Assembly (NCBI GenBank): GCA_022376925.1
Contig: JAIOJX010000005.1
Span: forward strand, 94,461,001-94,525,000
Direction: 5' to 3'
Length of the DNA stretch: 64,000 nucleotides
Source of the DNA: Tragulus kanchil
Lineage: Eukaryota; Chordata; Mammalia; Artiodactyla; Tragulidae
Numbering within the stretch: the stretch's first letter is position 1; every line of letters starts with the position of its first letter. Of this stretch, positions 34,273-46,169 are shown in pieces. The translations under genes were made by a program, and so were the position numbers. The notes below the pieces were generated by a model, which was not told where the DNA came from, searched no databases, and worked only from the letters and a program-made list of their open reading frames with translations.

Positions 34273-35186
34273 AGATGAAGTTAATATTCCCCTTGGTTAA
34301 AACAAGAGGTAATACCAGGTATCTGGCTTTCTTGAGCTATTATTAAGAATGTGTCAAAGGTATCATTTTATTGGCTCTAAAGGGACTCTTCAAAGGCTAA
34401 GCATGGAAATGAAAGAAGAGAAAGATGTGTTCCCAGGGCTTCATACACCCTGAGGCACGAGAGACCCTCAATTCTTGGCTGAGCTGGCGTTTCAGTGGGA
34501 GATCCATGAAACACCCGCCGGGCAAAAGTGTTCCATTTCTTTTCCCACAACCCTGTTTATCATGGTTCTCTGCCAGCAGGAAATGACGTTGACTAGGTGC
34601 TCAAAAAGATTCCCCACCCCTATATTCACCTTACGTTTTCCTTTTGTTAGTGATTTCCAAACACATCCACAGTGCTCCTTCTGGGAATCCTAAGAGGGTC
34701 TGCTCTCAGGCAAAAAGGAACTCTGAAGTTTGTGTCCGGGGATGGTGGGAGTGAATTTGGACCCCACACATGTAGCAGAGGAGGTGTTAAGGACAGACTG
34801 GCTCCTATCTCAGCTTCCAGGCAAGAAAAATACTGGAAGAGAAATCACATAATCACAGGGTTTCTTATATTTTTATCAATTGGAATGTATTTATATTCTG
34901 AGTGTTTAAAAAAGAGAGAGAGAGAGAGAGATTTGATATGTCTTCATTCAGCAAACACTGTGCCAGGCTCAGATGCTTGGCCAGGCAACAGAATGGAGAA
35001 AAGCATACTTCCTCTAGAGCTGCACCCTTTCTTGGTCTGAGGACATGATTTTGGTTTTGAAATAGCTGAGAGACAGAACTAAAATAACTTGCATTTCCTG
35101 ATGCTTTGTTAAATCTTCTTAATTCTCACTTGTGAATTTGCTGGTTGGGGAACTGGTCACCTGAGCTTCATCATGATGAAGCTAGG

Positions 35187-35372
35187 GACTTCCCTGGTTG
35201 TCCAGTCGATAAGACTCCAGGCTCCCAATGCAAAGGGCTCAAGTTTATTCCCTCTTTAGGGAACTAGATCCCATATGCTGCAACCAAAATTCCTGCATGC
35301 TGCAACCAAGACTGAAAATCCTGCCTGTTGCAACTAAGACCTGGCACAGCCAAATAAAATAAATATTTAAAA
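35187..35372 (+). mobile_element. Duplicate of the CHR-type SINE at 34087-34272
   Basis: Identical copy through duplication 14, with the same flanking repeats. Confidence 0.92.
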
Positions 35373-35426
35373 AGATGAAGTTAATATTCCCCTTGGTTAA
35401 AACAAGAGGTAATACCAGGTATCTGG

Positions 35427-36561
35427 CTAAAATCTGTGGCCAGTTCTGTTCACAGAATGCCAACCATGCCTGTGCACACGTGGCACCGAATTCCTTCTTC
35501 TCCACTAATGTACCTCCATCAACTCCAAAGAAGCTGACCTTTAAATAACCCTGTCTGAGTACATTCTTTCTGGGTTGAATATATTCTTGTGTACGCATGC
35601 ATGTGTCCTTTGGTACTGACTTTATGGGCTATGCATGGCATTATTTCCCGGATATTCTGATGCCATTTTCACAGGGAAAAAGTAATGGGTTTCTGGGGAC
35701 ATACCAGGGCTTCGTGAATTCAAATGTGAGATAAAGGAGACTGATTTATTCCCCTCATCCTAGTTGGCTCTTCTTACCTAGTTTCAAACTTCGTCCCTAG
35801 AACTGGAAATGATTCTTGAATTGGCTTTTTATCAGGAAGGTTCCCTGTCTGCCCGGCAGCAGCCCTCCCAATCACTCTCTCTAGCTCCCTGTGACGTGCT
35901 CCAAAAAACCTGCCTCATTTTTTCCTATGCATGTAACACGTACTTTTAAAAATGAGACTCACTGCATTGTTTTGCTTTGTTTTACAGTGATTTAAGCTTT
36001 TCTCATCCCCTTCTAGATTACAAACTCCTTAAGGGCAAGGAATGTGTTTACATACCTGTGTTCCTAGTGACTGGCACATAGATGGTTCATTCATATTTGT
36101 TAGATTTAATTCGAAGATAAAAACTCTAAAGATTATTTTGAAAGTCTTTAAGGTTTTCTCTCAGTTGATGCAAAAGATGGGTCAGGGATATGGTTCACTA
36201 TTTCTCTAAGAAGACTGAATGCACAAGTTTTCCTCAGAAACATTTAGACTCCCCAAGAAAGTGATCCATATACAAAGGTATGCTATATGATGTATACAGA
36301 AAATGACCTCAAGATGTACAGAAAATGCTAAAAGTGATTATCTCTGCGAGATGAGGTTTTAGGTCATTCTGCTAAATACTGTGGTGCAATATGATGAAAA
36401 TGTATCTTGGATGTAATAAAGATGATAAGTCATAGTCACAAGACAGACACAAGACTTTCCCATCAGTCTCCTTCTACTTGTTATGAACACTTACAATCGA
36501 AGCAGGACATTCGAAGAATTAGTTCAATCACAGCACTTCATGATGGGATGCTTAGGTCTAA
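35427..36561. other. Unique stretch with one MIR/L2 trace
   Basis: About 1.1 kb. At 36012-36100, 'attacaaactccttaagggc' and 'tagtgactggcacatagatg' look like an L2/MIR 3' end. Nothing else recognised; short frames here carry no known domain. Confidence 0.45.
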
Positions 36562-36888
36562 CATTTTTTTATTTTTTGATTTTTTTTGGGGGGGGGTCGT
36601 TGGGGAGGGAGTGGGGTGGGTAGGTCACTTCTATTGGTCTTTCATTTATCGATTTTCATCCATCTATCCAGCTTCGTTCTTTGGCCCGTGTGGGCCTCCC
36701 ACTGCGGTGGCTTCTGTTGCCGCAGAGCACCAGCTCTTGGTGCATGCGCTCCAGAGCTCCGACTCGGTAATTGGACACATTGGTCCAGCCACTCTGTGGC
36801 ATGTGGGATCTTCCCAGGCCAGGGATCGAACTGTCGCCCCTTGCACTGCAAGGCGGTGTCCTTACCCACTGGACCACCAGGGAAGCCC
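36562..36888 (-). mobile_element. Full-length CHR-like tRNA-Glu SINE with 3' extension, minus strand
   Basis: T-rich tail, G-rich block near 36587-36620, 'gtcacttctattggtc', 'catccatctatccagc', 'gtgggcctcccactgcgg', 'cggtaattggacacattgg', 'agggatcgaactgtcgcc', head 'ggaccaccagggaagccc'. An imperfect target-site duplication is possible ('taacattt' left, 'taacactt' right). Frames of up to 162 codons over it are antisense or sense SINE translations. Confidence 0.92.
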
Positions 36889-36899
36889 GGTATAACACT

Positions 36900-37339
36900 T
36901 TAATGCAGAATTTACGGTCACAGAAAGAAAGTTGTCAAGTAGCACAAATGTGACGCAGTTTTAGCAATCGGGATTCTTGAAGCTTACAGATCTGACCTTG
37001 AGTTTTCTCACTCCCACTTTTCTTCTTATCTACAATTTCTAAAAACCTGAATTGCAGTGATTCATATACATGCACACTGATTCCGAATCAGTGGGCTTCT
37101 AACTTTTCAGACTATGTTTTACAGAAAAAAAAATTCTACTTTGCAATTCAATGCATACCCCTCCCCCATTCCACTGAGAATAAATTTCATATGACAATAT
37201 TCTCATTTCATGGGAGGTGTTCTGATGTTTTCCATTCTGCACTATCCTAAATAAAGAAAACTGCTCCTCCTAATCTACTACCTTGATTTCATGGCTCAAT
37301 TGTGAAGACCATGGTTTGCATGTGGGCACAGTGGTGGAA
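36900..37339. other. Unique stretch
   Basis: About 440 bp, no recognised element. Confidence 0.4.
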
Positions 37340-37590
37340 AAGAACGGTGGGATGAACTGGGAGAGTAGTAGGGACATATGTGCACTGTTAGTGGCAACCT
37401 GTTCTGCAGCACAGGGAGTTCAGCTCAGTGTTCTGGGATGACCTACGGGGTGGGGATGTGTGTATGTATATATATATATATATATACATATGTATACTTA
37501 TGTTTATACACACATAAAGCTGACTCATTTTGTTGTACAGCAGAAATTATGACAACACTGTAAAGCAATTACACTCTAATTAAAAAAAAA
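37340..37590 (+). mobile_element. L1 3' UTR fragment with internal TA microsatellite
   Basis: 'gcagcacagggagttcagct', then (TA)n at 37463-37484, then 'ttgttgtacagcagaaatta', 'cactgtaaagcaattaca' and an A-rich end: the artiodactyl L1 3' UTR in order. The TA tract is internal to the element. Confidence 0.75.
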
Positions 37591-38186
37591 ACAAAGAAAA
37601 ATGCTGTTTGAAACTCTAAGGACTCTGAGGTCAAGAACCAGTCTTAATTTGTCTGTATCTTGTATGGTGCCTTCATACATAGGAGAAAGTCAAGAAATGT
37701 TGTTACATACATATTTTCTTCTGAGTAAAAAGAATAATCTCTTGGACATTGCTGCCCAAAGCATCTTTTGATTTCTCCCCCTGTGTTTCATATGCTTCAG
37801 AGAACATAGTGGGAACTGGACAGTTGCTTGCTAAATGACCACAGAAATCTAGAAAAGATTCATACTTCATTGTCTTCATCGAAGGAAGAAATAAAAAAAG
37901 AATTTTTTTTTTAAAAGAAAGGCTGCCAGCTCTGTTCATTTTCAAACAAAAGGCACGGGAATGAGCTGGCATGGAGAAGCCAGAGAGACTGAAGATCTGC
38001 CGAGTTTCATGTTGGCCCGTGAGAGCTCCATGTGATTTATACTTCATCATTGCTAGACAAAACACTGCTAGCAGGGAAATATGTTAAATCAAAATGGCAG
38101 TGTAAGGTAAAAGGGTACTTTTTCCTTGACCCCTAGCCCTACCACCTGAGTCTTCACCAGATATGGGTTCTCACATCTCCAAGTGT
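37591..38186. other. Unique stretch
   Basis: About 600 bp. A 120-codon minus-strand frame (37703-38065) has no domain that I recognise and no neighbouring exon-like signal; I do not call it. Confidence 0.4.
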
Positions 38187-38397
38187 GTGTGCTCAGTCAC
38201 ATCTGACTCTTTGCGACTCTATGGACTGCAGCCCAACCAGGCTCCTCTGTCCATGGGATTCTTCAGGCAAGAATACCGGAGTGGGTTGTCTCGCCCTCCT
38301 CCAGGGGATCTTCCTGACCCAGGGATTGAATCTGCATCTTCTCTGTCTCCCGCTTTGCAGGTGGATTATTTACCATTGAGTCACCAAGGAAGCTCCT
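38187..38397 (-). mobile_element. Bov-tA SINE, minus strand
   Basis: Reverse of a nearly complete Bov-tA: 'tgctcagtcacatctgactc', 'tctgtccatgggattcttc', 'aagaataccggagtggg', 'tcttcctgacccagggattg', then the head 'accattgagtcaccaagg'. The frame at 38163-38558 is an antisense artefact. Confidence 0.92.
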
Positions 38398-39690
38398 CTC
38401 CACATAATGGAAGTCAACAAATTTGCCAGGAACCAAAGCTTGCCCATATTTTCATTTGCCTTTCCTATAGCATTGATTTTAACTATACAACTGTGTGTAA
38501 ACTAAAGAACCTCTCCATAATGGATCTTACTCAAGCTATATTCAATGAGTTTCACTGAGAACCTGTTCTATATCAGGTGTAATACTAGACATCAGGAAAG
38601 GTAAGTGAAACCAGAACAGCTCTCAGCCTGTTTGGTGCAGGCAGCCATGTACACAGGAAGCCTTGTTATGGTATTTCAAGTGTTGTACCATAGGTCTGAG
38701 CAACGAGTCATGCCTATACAGAAAGCAAACCTTGGGCTCTGCCAAGACTGAGAGGTAGGGTCCAGGAGGAGGACTTACAAAGGAGGTGATGTTTGAGCAG
38801 GTCTTTAAAGACTGAATAGGAATTTCCAAAAGTAGAAGGATAAGGGGCATTCAGGTTAGTGGGGACTATATGAACTTGGTTGGCAGGAGTAGGTAGGTGC
38901 AGGATGCTTTAGGGATTGCTGGGTGGCTTAGGACTTTTTTTTGCTTAAAAGTTTATGGTGGAAGTAGAACAAGAATAAGCTGTTATCCAGTTGGGAAGAA
39001 ATTAGAGCATCATGGTAGGGGGCAGGTATTTACTGGGTATTTAACCATGTGCCACTGAGTTTATTCTCTAATTGTAGAGTGTATATAAAGCTTGTCTTCC
39101 TCAGGGCTTGTGCTGTGGAATTATATAGCTGTAAGGAAACTCAGGTTATTTATCCCCAAACCACTAATTTTCTACATGAAGACACAGAAGTATAAGTCAT
39201 TTGGTTAAAAGGGTCTTTTCCCAGGGATTGGAGAGAATTCAGAGCATTTGCATATAGATAGAAAGCAATCTTCCTGCTGCTGTTGCATAGACTGGCAGTT
39301 AGTCTTTAGAAAAACAGCTCCCTGTTTATTTAAACTGAGCAGAAAGGAAGTGCAGGAGCAGGTGGGTTGACCCGATAATCTCACTATTCAGGACATAGAG
39401 GAGTTTGGTGTAAAGGTAGCTTTGATTTGGACCCATTCCAGGGGAACTGAGCTCCAGAAGTACCAGGAGGACTTGGTAATGAGGCAGTTTTATTCTTGAA
39501 GTCATCACAAGCCAGGGCCTCTGGACCCCACCAGGGTGTCTTTTAATTCAGTGACAAAACAGCACACAGAGGAGGTCTTCCCCTCCTCCTGAGTTTAAAG
39601 GAAATTGCCCTTAGTTAGTGAAAAGGAATTCCTCTGTTGGCAACAATAAATTTTGGGGTAGAGGCTACCCCATGAATAATATTCTAAGTC
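38398..39690. other. Unique stretch
   Basis: About 1.3 kb. 'gagaacctgttctatatcag' at 38558 may be an old MIR-like trace. No other element or gene recognised. Confidence 0.4.
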
Positions 39691-39705
39691 TAAGAATATC
39701 AGGGC

Positions 39706-39999
39706 TGGGCTTCCCTGGTGGTCCAGTGGTAAGGACTCCGCCTTGCAGTGCAAGGGGCACCAGTTCGATCCCTGGCCTGGGAAGATCCCATGTGTTGCGG
39801 AGCGGCTGGACCGATGTGTCCAATTACCGAGCCAGCGTTCTCGAGCGCATGCGCCCAGAGCCAGTGCTATGCGACAACAGAGGCCACTGCAATGGGAGGC
39901 CCACACAGGCCAAAGAACGAAGATGGATGAAAATAGGTAAATGAAAGACCAATAGAAGTGGCCCGTCTGCCTTCTCCCCGTCCCCCCTGCCCCCCAAAA
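39706..39999 (+). mobile_element. CHR-like tRNA-Glu SINE with full 3' extension, plus strand
   Basis: Head 'tgggcttccctggtggtcc', box B 'agttcgatccctgg', 'gatgtgtccaattaccgag', 'gcatgcgcccagagccag', extension 'acgaagatggatgaaaatag', 'accaatagaagtggcccg', a C-rich block and an A-rich tail. A perfect 14-bp target-site duplication, 'aagaatatcagggc', lies at 39692-39705 and 40000-40013. It abuts a Bov-tA that starts immediately after its right duplication. Confidence 0.94.
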
Positions 40000-40010
40000 A
40001 AGAATATCAG

Positions 40011-40228
40011 GGCCTTCCCAGGTGGTACCAGTGGTAAAGAACTTGCCGGCCAATGCTAGAGAGTCAGGTGGGTTTGATCCCTGAGTTGGGAAGATCCCTT
40101 GGAGGAGGTCATGGTAACCCACTCCAGTGTTCTTGCCTAGAGTATCCCATGAAAAGAGGAGCCTGGCAGACTACAGTCCATGCAGGTCCAAAAGAGTGAC
40201 ACATGACTGAAGTAACTTAGTATGCAAG
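40011..40228 (+). mobile_element. Bov-tA SINE, plus strand
   Basis: 'ccttcccaggtggtaccag', 'gtggtaaagaacttgccgg', 'ggtttgatccctgag', BovA body 'gtaacccactccagtgttc', 'gaggagcctggcagactac', 'gtgacacatgactgaagtaa'. Probable flanking duplication 'aagaatatcag' against 'aagggtatcag' (near 40226), two mismatches, so it is older than the SINE to its left. The last 70 bp recur at 41333-41404. Confidence 0.9.
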
Positions 40229-42490
40229 GGTATCAGCCTCCTCGGAGGGTCTTGCTTTGGCCTCCTCTGGGATAAAGATTATAGGTTAGTGTAACTCTGG
40301 AAGAGGCTCTGAGAAGTTACTGCCTAGAGGTATTTGAGAGACCTCTTCTCTCAGGGGCTAGTTTCCAATTTCCTTGGACATCAAAATCTGGGTGGTATGG
40401 CCCCACTGAGTATAGGCCATATTCATGCTAGAGATAGGACAGGCCTGGGTGTCTTTGCACAGTCAAGAAACCCACTGAGAAAGAACTCATCTGGAAGGAG
40501 GACAGAGTCAAGGTAATAAGCTCAATTCAAGGAAAAACTTCACTTCTAAGGGGAGGGACCACATCATTTAACTCTGGCTCAGCCTCCACTGAGTCTCACA
40601 AGGATGGTGGACCCCACATCAGGACAATACAAAAGTGAAGTTGCACTAACTCTCTGGGAGAATTAAGCTACATGGCTCTGTAGCTTGTGCAATTCTGCCC
40701 AGCACGGTGGAGCCAGTGGCATGGTCCCTGTTGCTCAGGAAGGCCGGCATGCACTTCCTAAAATGCTCTAATGAGAAACAGATCCAGTGGAGGGTTTTTA
40801 TCTATCCAAGAATGAAGATAAATGCTAGGGATTTTGCAAAAGAAAAAAAATAACTCAAAGTTGAGTGAGTAGCCATGGAAATCCAGATATCCTCACGGAC
40901 AGCACAGACACCAATAATCATTTGCCTTTCACATGATGTGGCAGGCAGCTTTTGCTCTGTTTGACAAAATTATAATTGAAGAATAAGAACAGGACAAAAG
41001 TTAACCGGCTGGCAGCTAGCCTGTGGAGAAGCATCACTTCCTCCAGAAATCAGAAGGTTGGCGTTAAAATGGAAGGACCCCATGGATTCACACACATGGA
41101 CCCACATGCTGCAGCTGTGATTTTACCATAAAATGGTAAGTGACACATTCTGTCCAAGACCACAAGCAGATAGAGTTAATTTTTCCCCTTATTTCCATAA
41201 AGGTCAGAGCCAAAAAAAATGAGCATGACAGCTGAGGCAAAACTGTAATCGCCTTGCCACAAATAGACAGAGAAAGCATATCACATAAAGAATGCTAATG
41301 CCTATTTCCTTTTGGTAAAGAAATTATCTGAAAGGAGCCTGGCAGACTACAGTCCATGCAGGTCCAAAAGAGTGACACATGACTGAAGTAACTTAGTATG
41401 CAAGGGTATCAGCCTCCTCGGAGGGTCTTGCTTTGGCCTCCTCTGGGATAAAGATTATAGGTTAGTGTAACTCTGGAAGAGGCTCTGAGAAGTTACTGCC
41501 TAGAGGTATTTGAGAGACCTCTTCTCTCAGGGGCTAGTTTCCAATTTCCTTGGACATCAAAATCTGGGTGGTATGGCCCCACTGAGTATAGGCCATATTC
41601 ATGCTAGAGATAGGACAGGCCTGGGTGTCTTTGCACAGTCAAGAAACCCACTGAGAAAGAACTCATCTGGAAGGAGGACAGAGTCAAGGTAATAAGCTCA
41701 ATTCAAGGAAAAACTTCACTTCTAAGGGGAGGGACCACATCATTTAACTCTGGCTCAGCCTCCACTGAGTCTCACAAGGATGGTGGACCCCACATCAGGA
41801 CAATACAAAAGTGAAGTTGCACTAACTCTCTGGGAGAATTAAGCTACATGGCTCTGTAGCTTGTGCAATTCTGCCCAGCACGGTGGAGCCAGTGGCATGG
41901 TCCCTGTTGCTCAGGAAGGCCGGCATGCACTTCCTAAAATGCTCTAATGAGAAACAGATCCAGTGGAGGGTTTTTATCTATCCAAGAATGAAGATAAATG
42001 CTAGGGATTTTGCAAAAGAAAAAAATAACTCAAAGTTGAGTGAGTAGCCATGGAAATCCAGATATCCTCACGGACAGCACAGACACCAATAATCATTTGC
42101 CTTTCACATGATGTGGCAGGCAGCTTTTGCTCTGTTTGACAAAATTATAATTGAAGAATAAGAACAGGACAAAAGTTAACCGGCTGGCAGCTAGCCTGTG
42201 GAGAAGCATCACTTCCTCCAGAAATCAGAAGGTTGGCGTTAAAATGGAAGGACCCCATGGATTCACACACATGGACCCACATGCTGCAGCTGTGATTTTA
42301 CCATAAAATGGTAAGTGACACATTCTGTCCAAGACCACAAGCAGATAGAGTTAATTTTTCCCCTTATTTCCATAAAGGTCAGAGCCAAAAAAAATGAGCA
42401 TGACAGCTGAGGCAAAACTGTAATCGCCTTGCCACAAATAGACAGAGAAAGCATATCACATAAAGAATGCTAATGCCTATTTCCTTTTGG
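40157..42490. repeat. Tandem duplication 15 (offset 1176)
   Basis: 40157-41315 is repeated at 41333-42490. The left copy ends with 17 unmatched bases (41316-41332). One A-run differs by one base (gaaaaaaaataac against gaaaaaaataac). The unit starts inside a Bov-tA and is otherwise unique sequence, with identical 60- and 63-codon shadow frames in both copies. Confidence 0.95.
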
Positions 42491-43824
42491 AGAAGGATGC
42501 TTCTAAGAGTAAAGAAGTCTATCTACTTATTTCTTCAAAAGCCTTACTGCGTATTTCTGATGAAATAGAAATATATCATTTTCAAATATTTCTGATTGTA
42601 TCACATGACAAAGTTGTATTCCCAGAATGCTGTGAGCATCCCAGGGTGGGCTTTGGCTTTGGGTCAGGGCACCTCCAGAACTCACCTGTGCTTTAGATTT
42701 GACTTAATTTTCAGAGAACAGATATCTGCCAAGCTGTCTTTGGAATGATAAATTATTCCCTTCCTTGAGCCTCTCAACAGTTCCATAATCTCTTTGATAC
42801 GCCTTTTGCACTGGAGACAAAATTGTGGAGGAGGATACATTCTCATTTTTCTGCTAGTATCTGTTAAAATTGCCAGAACACCTGCCATCATAATTGAGAA
42901 TAGCAATATGTTTTAGAAATTTATATACAAAGGAAAACAGTTCCTTAAGGTATTCTGATAGTATGTCTGTTCCCTCAAGGCAGTCGAGAGGATATTTATG
43001 AAACACTTGATACCAAAAGGTTTTCCTGAAGCAGTAGACTCAGAGACCAGCAGCCTCCCCACTCTGCCTTCCTGGTCCATTCAGACCTCGTGATTCACCC
43101 ATGTCTGAATTTCACCTCCTGAATAAACTACTCACGGAATCAAAGGATTACAGTTGGAGAGAAGACATTAGAACGCATTTGATTCAATATCTTTCATTGA
43201 GAGTTGAGAAGATGCAGAGATTAACTGATTCCTCTAAGAGCCTTCTCGCTCCTACATAGCATTTTGGGAGCAAGCCCCTTATTTGACTCTGAGGCCAGGT
43301 TCTATCCTTGGAGCTAAGCTGCTTTTACCCATGTCTCTGAGTGATGCATGATGGGAAAGTAAACAGTGCAACATTGTATAGCTCTGATGTGTCTTAAATG
43401 TGCTTTTAGAATTCAAAGCCCGTATTTAAAAAGAAAAAAAAAAATCAAACACAAAGAAAAAATTTAGAAAAAATTCTTCATGAAATGAACAGAAGAATTT
43501 CCTGTCACCCTGTACTAAATGTTCTGAAACTGGGACAGAAGAAATGCCAGATAAAAACACAGGAGTTTCACGGTGGTGAGAGGCTACAGAGGGGGACACC
43601 ACATGCTGCCAGTGCCCACAGTCCAGGGGTCTCATCTGTGCACCATCGTCCACACGAGTCACCATACATGGCCTTGCTTTCTTGTAAGCAACACTCAGCC
43701 CACTGCCTTCCATGGAAACATTTCATTTGTGAATCTTGGGGACATCACATTAAATTTTACATATGTTTTTTAAGTGAAGTATGTTTTGACTGAGGGTGAA
43801 GGGTAAAGGGTGTAATATATTTTC
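42491..43824. other. Unique stretch
   Basis: About 1.3 kb. 43130-43240 ('tcaaaggattacagttggag' and what follows) resembles an old interspersed repeat that I cannot name. Open frames near 43426-43793 overlap each other on both strands and show no known domain. Confidence 0.35.
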
Positions 43825-43980
43825 CAGCACTTTACATACATTATCTCCTTTAATCCTTACAACAACCTCGAGAAGTACATATTTTACTGTTTATGTGACA
43901 GATGTAGGAATAGAAACTCAGACAGAATCTTCCCCCAATACATGGAGCCAATCAATAAGCAGGTTGGGATTAACTGAGTT
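43825..43980 (-). mobile_element. MIR SINE, minus strand
   Basis: 'tttacatacattatctcct', 'taatccttacaacaacctcg', 'gacagatgtaggaatagaaa' and 'aggttgggattaactgag' follow the reversed MIR core. Confidence 0.8.
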
Positions 43981-44189
43981 ATTTCTGATTTGAAAATTCA
44001 TACTGTTATAAAAGGCACAGTTCCAGGACATGGGCATCGTTTTAGCACTGAAAAGAATTCTTGGAAAGAGACACAGATATTTTAAATATTAAGCCTTTTT
44101 CAAGTTCTTTAAATGTGTAATATTTGAACAGGGAGAAGGAATAATAATTATACGGACGTTTTATTCAGTTTTCCACATTGTCAGGCAAT

Positions 44190-44390
44190 GCCCCAACTGC
44201 CTATCAGACATGAATTCATTTGCTCTTCATAGTAATCCTGTGAGGAACATACTGTCATCATTTCCTTTTCAGAGATGAACTAAGTGAACACAGTGAGGCT
44301 GAATCATTTGCTAAAGATCGCAGAGTTACTAAGTGGCGGAGTCAGGTTTGAAATCCTGCTGGTCAGAGACCTTGCTGTAACCACTCTGTT
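44190..44390 (-). mobile_element. MIR SINE, minus strand
   Basis: 'gtaatcctgtgaggaacata', 'tttcagagatgaactaagtg', 'tcgcagagttactaagtgg', 'gtcaggtttgaaatcctg' and 'gtaaccactctgttggc' match the reversed MIR nearly end to end, including the tRNA-derived head. Confidence 0.85.
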
Positions 44391-44626
44391 GGCGGCCTTT
44401 CCCAGTCCTCCCCAACTTGAGTGCAGACAAGGCAGGTTGGAGAGGTTTTAAGGAAGGTTGGTATGAGAAGAAATAACAAAGATTGATAGATTGAAATTGA
44501 TCTGAAAATAAATGATTTAAAAAGATAACAGGTGTTTTTGAACCCCAGAGTTGCTGGAATAATTCTTGACTTCAATGGAAACTAAGCTAATCAAGTTTGA
44601 AAGTTGTGAAGTTCTTTGGTGACCAG

Positions 44627-44722
44627 AAAAAGAAAGAAAGAGAGAGGAGGGGAGGGGGGAGGGGGAGAAGGACAGAGCAAAGAGAGAGAGAGGAAAGAGA
44701 GAAAGGAAGGAATGAAGGAAGA
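44627..44722. repeat. Polypurine (GA/GGA)n tract
   Basis: Nearly 100 bases of almost pure A and G on the plus strand (GAAA, GAGA, GGGGA and GGAA units). The apparent acidic/basic frames on both strands are low-complexity translations. Confidence 0.9.
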
Positions 44723-45189
44723 AAATAAATTAAACCAGGCCTTTGAACAAGCTGTTGCCATAGCTTCCAGTAGGAAAACCATACAGACTCTCAGAGGCAG
44801 AAATTTTTCTTACCTTATAACTGAATAAGGCGAGACTCAGAGAGGCTAAGATTCCCCCTGTTGGAATTAGAACGTCTAGTTCCATGCATAGTTACAGTTA
44901 AGCAATGCTCTTCACCACTCAGGCTCATTTCTTTCACAAAAGGATGGAAATAAGTTCATACCAAACCAGGCAACAGCAAAAACAAAAGCAAGCTGACATA
45001 AGGGACATTTCAAGAAAGCAATTCCCTGCATACCTATTGTGGCAAATCACACGCTGCTTGTTCCATGGAATCTCCACCAGCATCTGCCACCCTTAGTACT
45101 TCCCGCCTATCGGAAGGTGCTTGTGGGTTACCTCAAGTTCACCCAGAAGCCTAGTCCAAGCTGTGCCATCTCACTTCCACCTTAAGCCT
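44723..45189. other. Unique stretch
   Basis: About 470 bp. 44785-44850 ('actctcagaggcag ... gagactcagagaggct') may be a MIR-like trace. Nothing else recognised. Confidence 0.35.
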
Positions 45190-45812
45190 TCTGCCATCTG
45201 TTATACTGACAGCAGTCAGAGGGGCAATGTAAAACATAAATCATCTTTTTCTTCAGCATAAAATCCCTCCAGTATCTTCCTACTCTGTAGAGCAAAATCC
45301 AAGCCTCAGTTATAGCTCCCTGTTACCTTCCTGAATATCCTTCACACCATTCTTCCCTTTACCCACTACCATACAGCCTCTATGCTGCTCTGCGATCACT
45401 CCAAACATGCTCCCACCACAGGGCCTTTGCATCACTTGTCCTCTCTTTCCTGAACTAGTCACTTCATATACAGCATCACCACATTGATCAGTTCTTTACT
45501 TAAATGCCACTGTATCAGCATCTACTCATGACTACATTAGATAAGCCAGCTTCTTCATGATATGCCCTCTTGAACCATTTTCCTTCCCAATTGTTGCCCC
45601 ATAACATTATAAGTGTGCATGTGTGTATATACATGTTGGTACATGTATATTTGTGTATGTTGTGTTTGTTTCTCTTAATGGAAATACAAGCTCCATGAGA
45701 GCAGACTTCATTTAATTCATCATTACATCCTATTTGCATTCTTTTTGCATCCAATTTTATAGAAATATGCCTGAAATACAATAGATGCTTAATAAAAGTA
45801 TTTAATGAGGAA
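45190..45812 (+). mobile_element. L2 LINE 3' end
   Basis: 'caaaatccaagcctcagtta', 'ccatacagcctctatgctgc', 'caccacagggcctttgcatc', 'ctttcctgaactagtcact', 'gaaatacaagctccatgaga', 'atgcttaataaaagtattta' and 'atgaggaatgaat' follow the conserved L2 3' region. The last 270 bp are duplicated at 46637-46908. Confidence 0.75.
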
Positions 45813-46169
45813 TGAATAATTTATGATTATAACAGTGAATTTGAAATGCAAAGAGAAAATTATCTCCCACATATTACAAAAGAAAACTTAGAGAATTATA
45901 TGGTGCACTTTATAATGTTTTCTTATGTAAAGCACATTAAAATTATCCTAGCAAATTTAATAGTTAGGTACCATAAAAGTTCAATGTGATATACTGCCAA
46001 AAATGTATGGACAATTGAGGTTTTATTGTTAAGGTGGAAATTATGTTGAATTTTTTTTTTAGTGGGCTAAATTTGTACTTAAATTTTTTATTATTCTTTA
46101 TGGATAGTGAACTTTACGCTGGCTACTAGGTTTATCCAATCACTTAGCAGAAATAATCTGAGCAACAAC

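Larger units (their letters stand above)
33227..35426. repeat. Tandem duplication 14 (offset exactly 1100)
   Basis: 33227-34326 is repeated at 34327-35426, with offset 1100 throughout and no mismatch in the parts compared, including the (AG)n run at 33809-33831 and 34909-34931. Two bases (ct) of microhomology lie at the seam. This is the cleanest pair and the last of the five-member chain. Confidence 0.96.

Noticed and set aside
37703..38065. 120-codon minus-strand frame
   Set aside because: No recognisable domain, not conserved in a duplicate, and no promoter or splice evidence. It cannot be separated from a chance frame.
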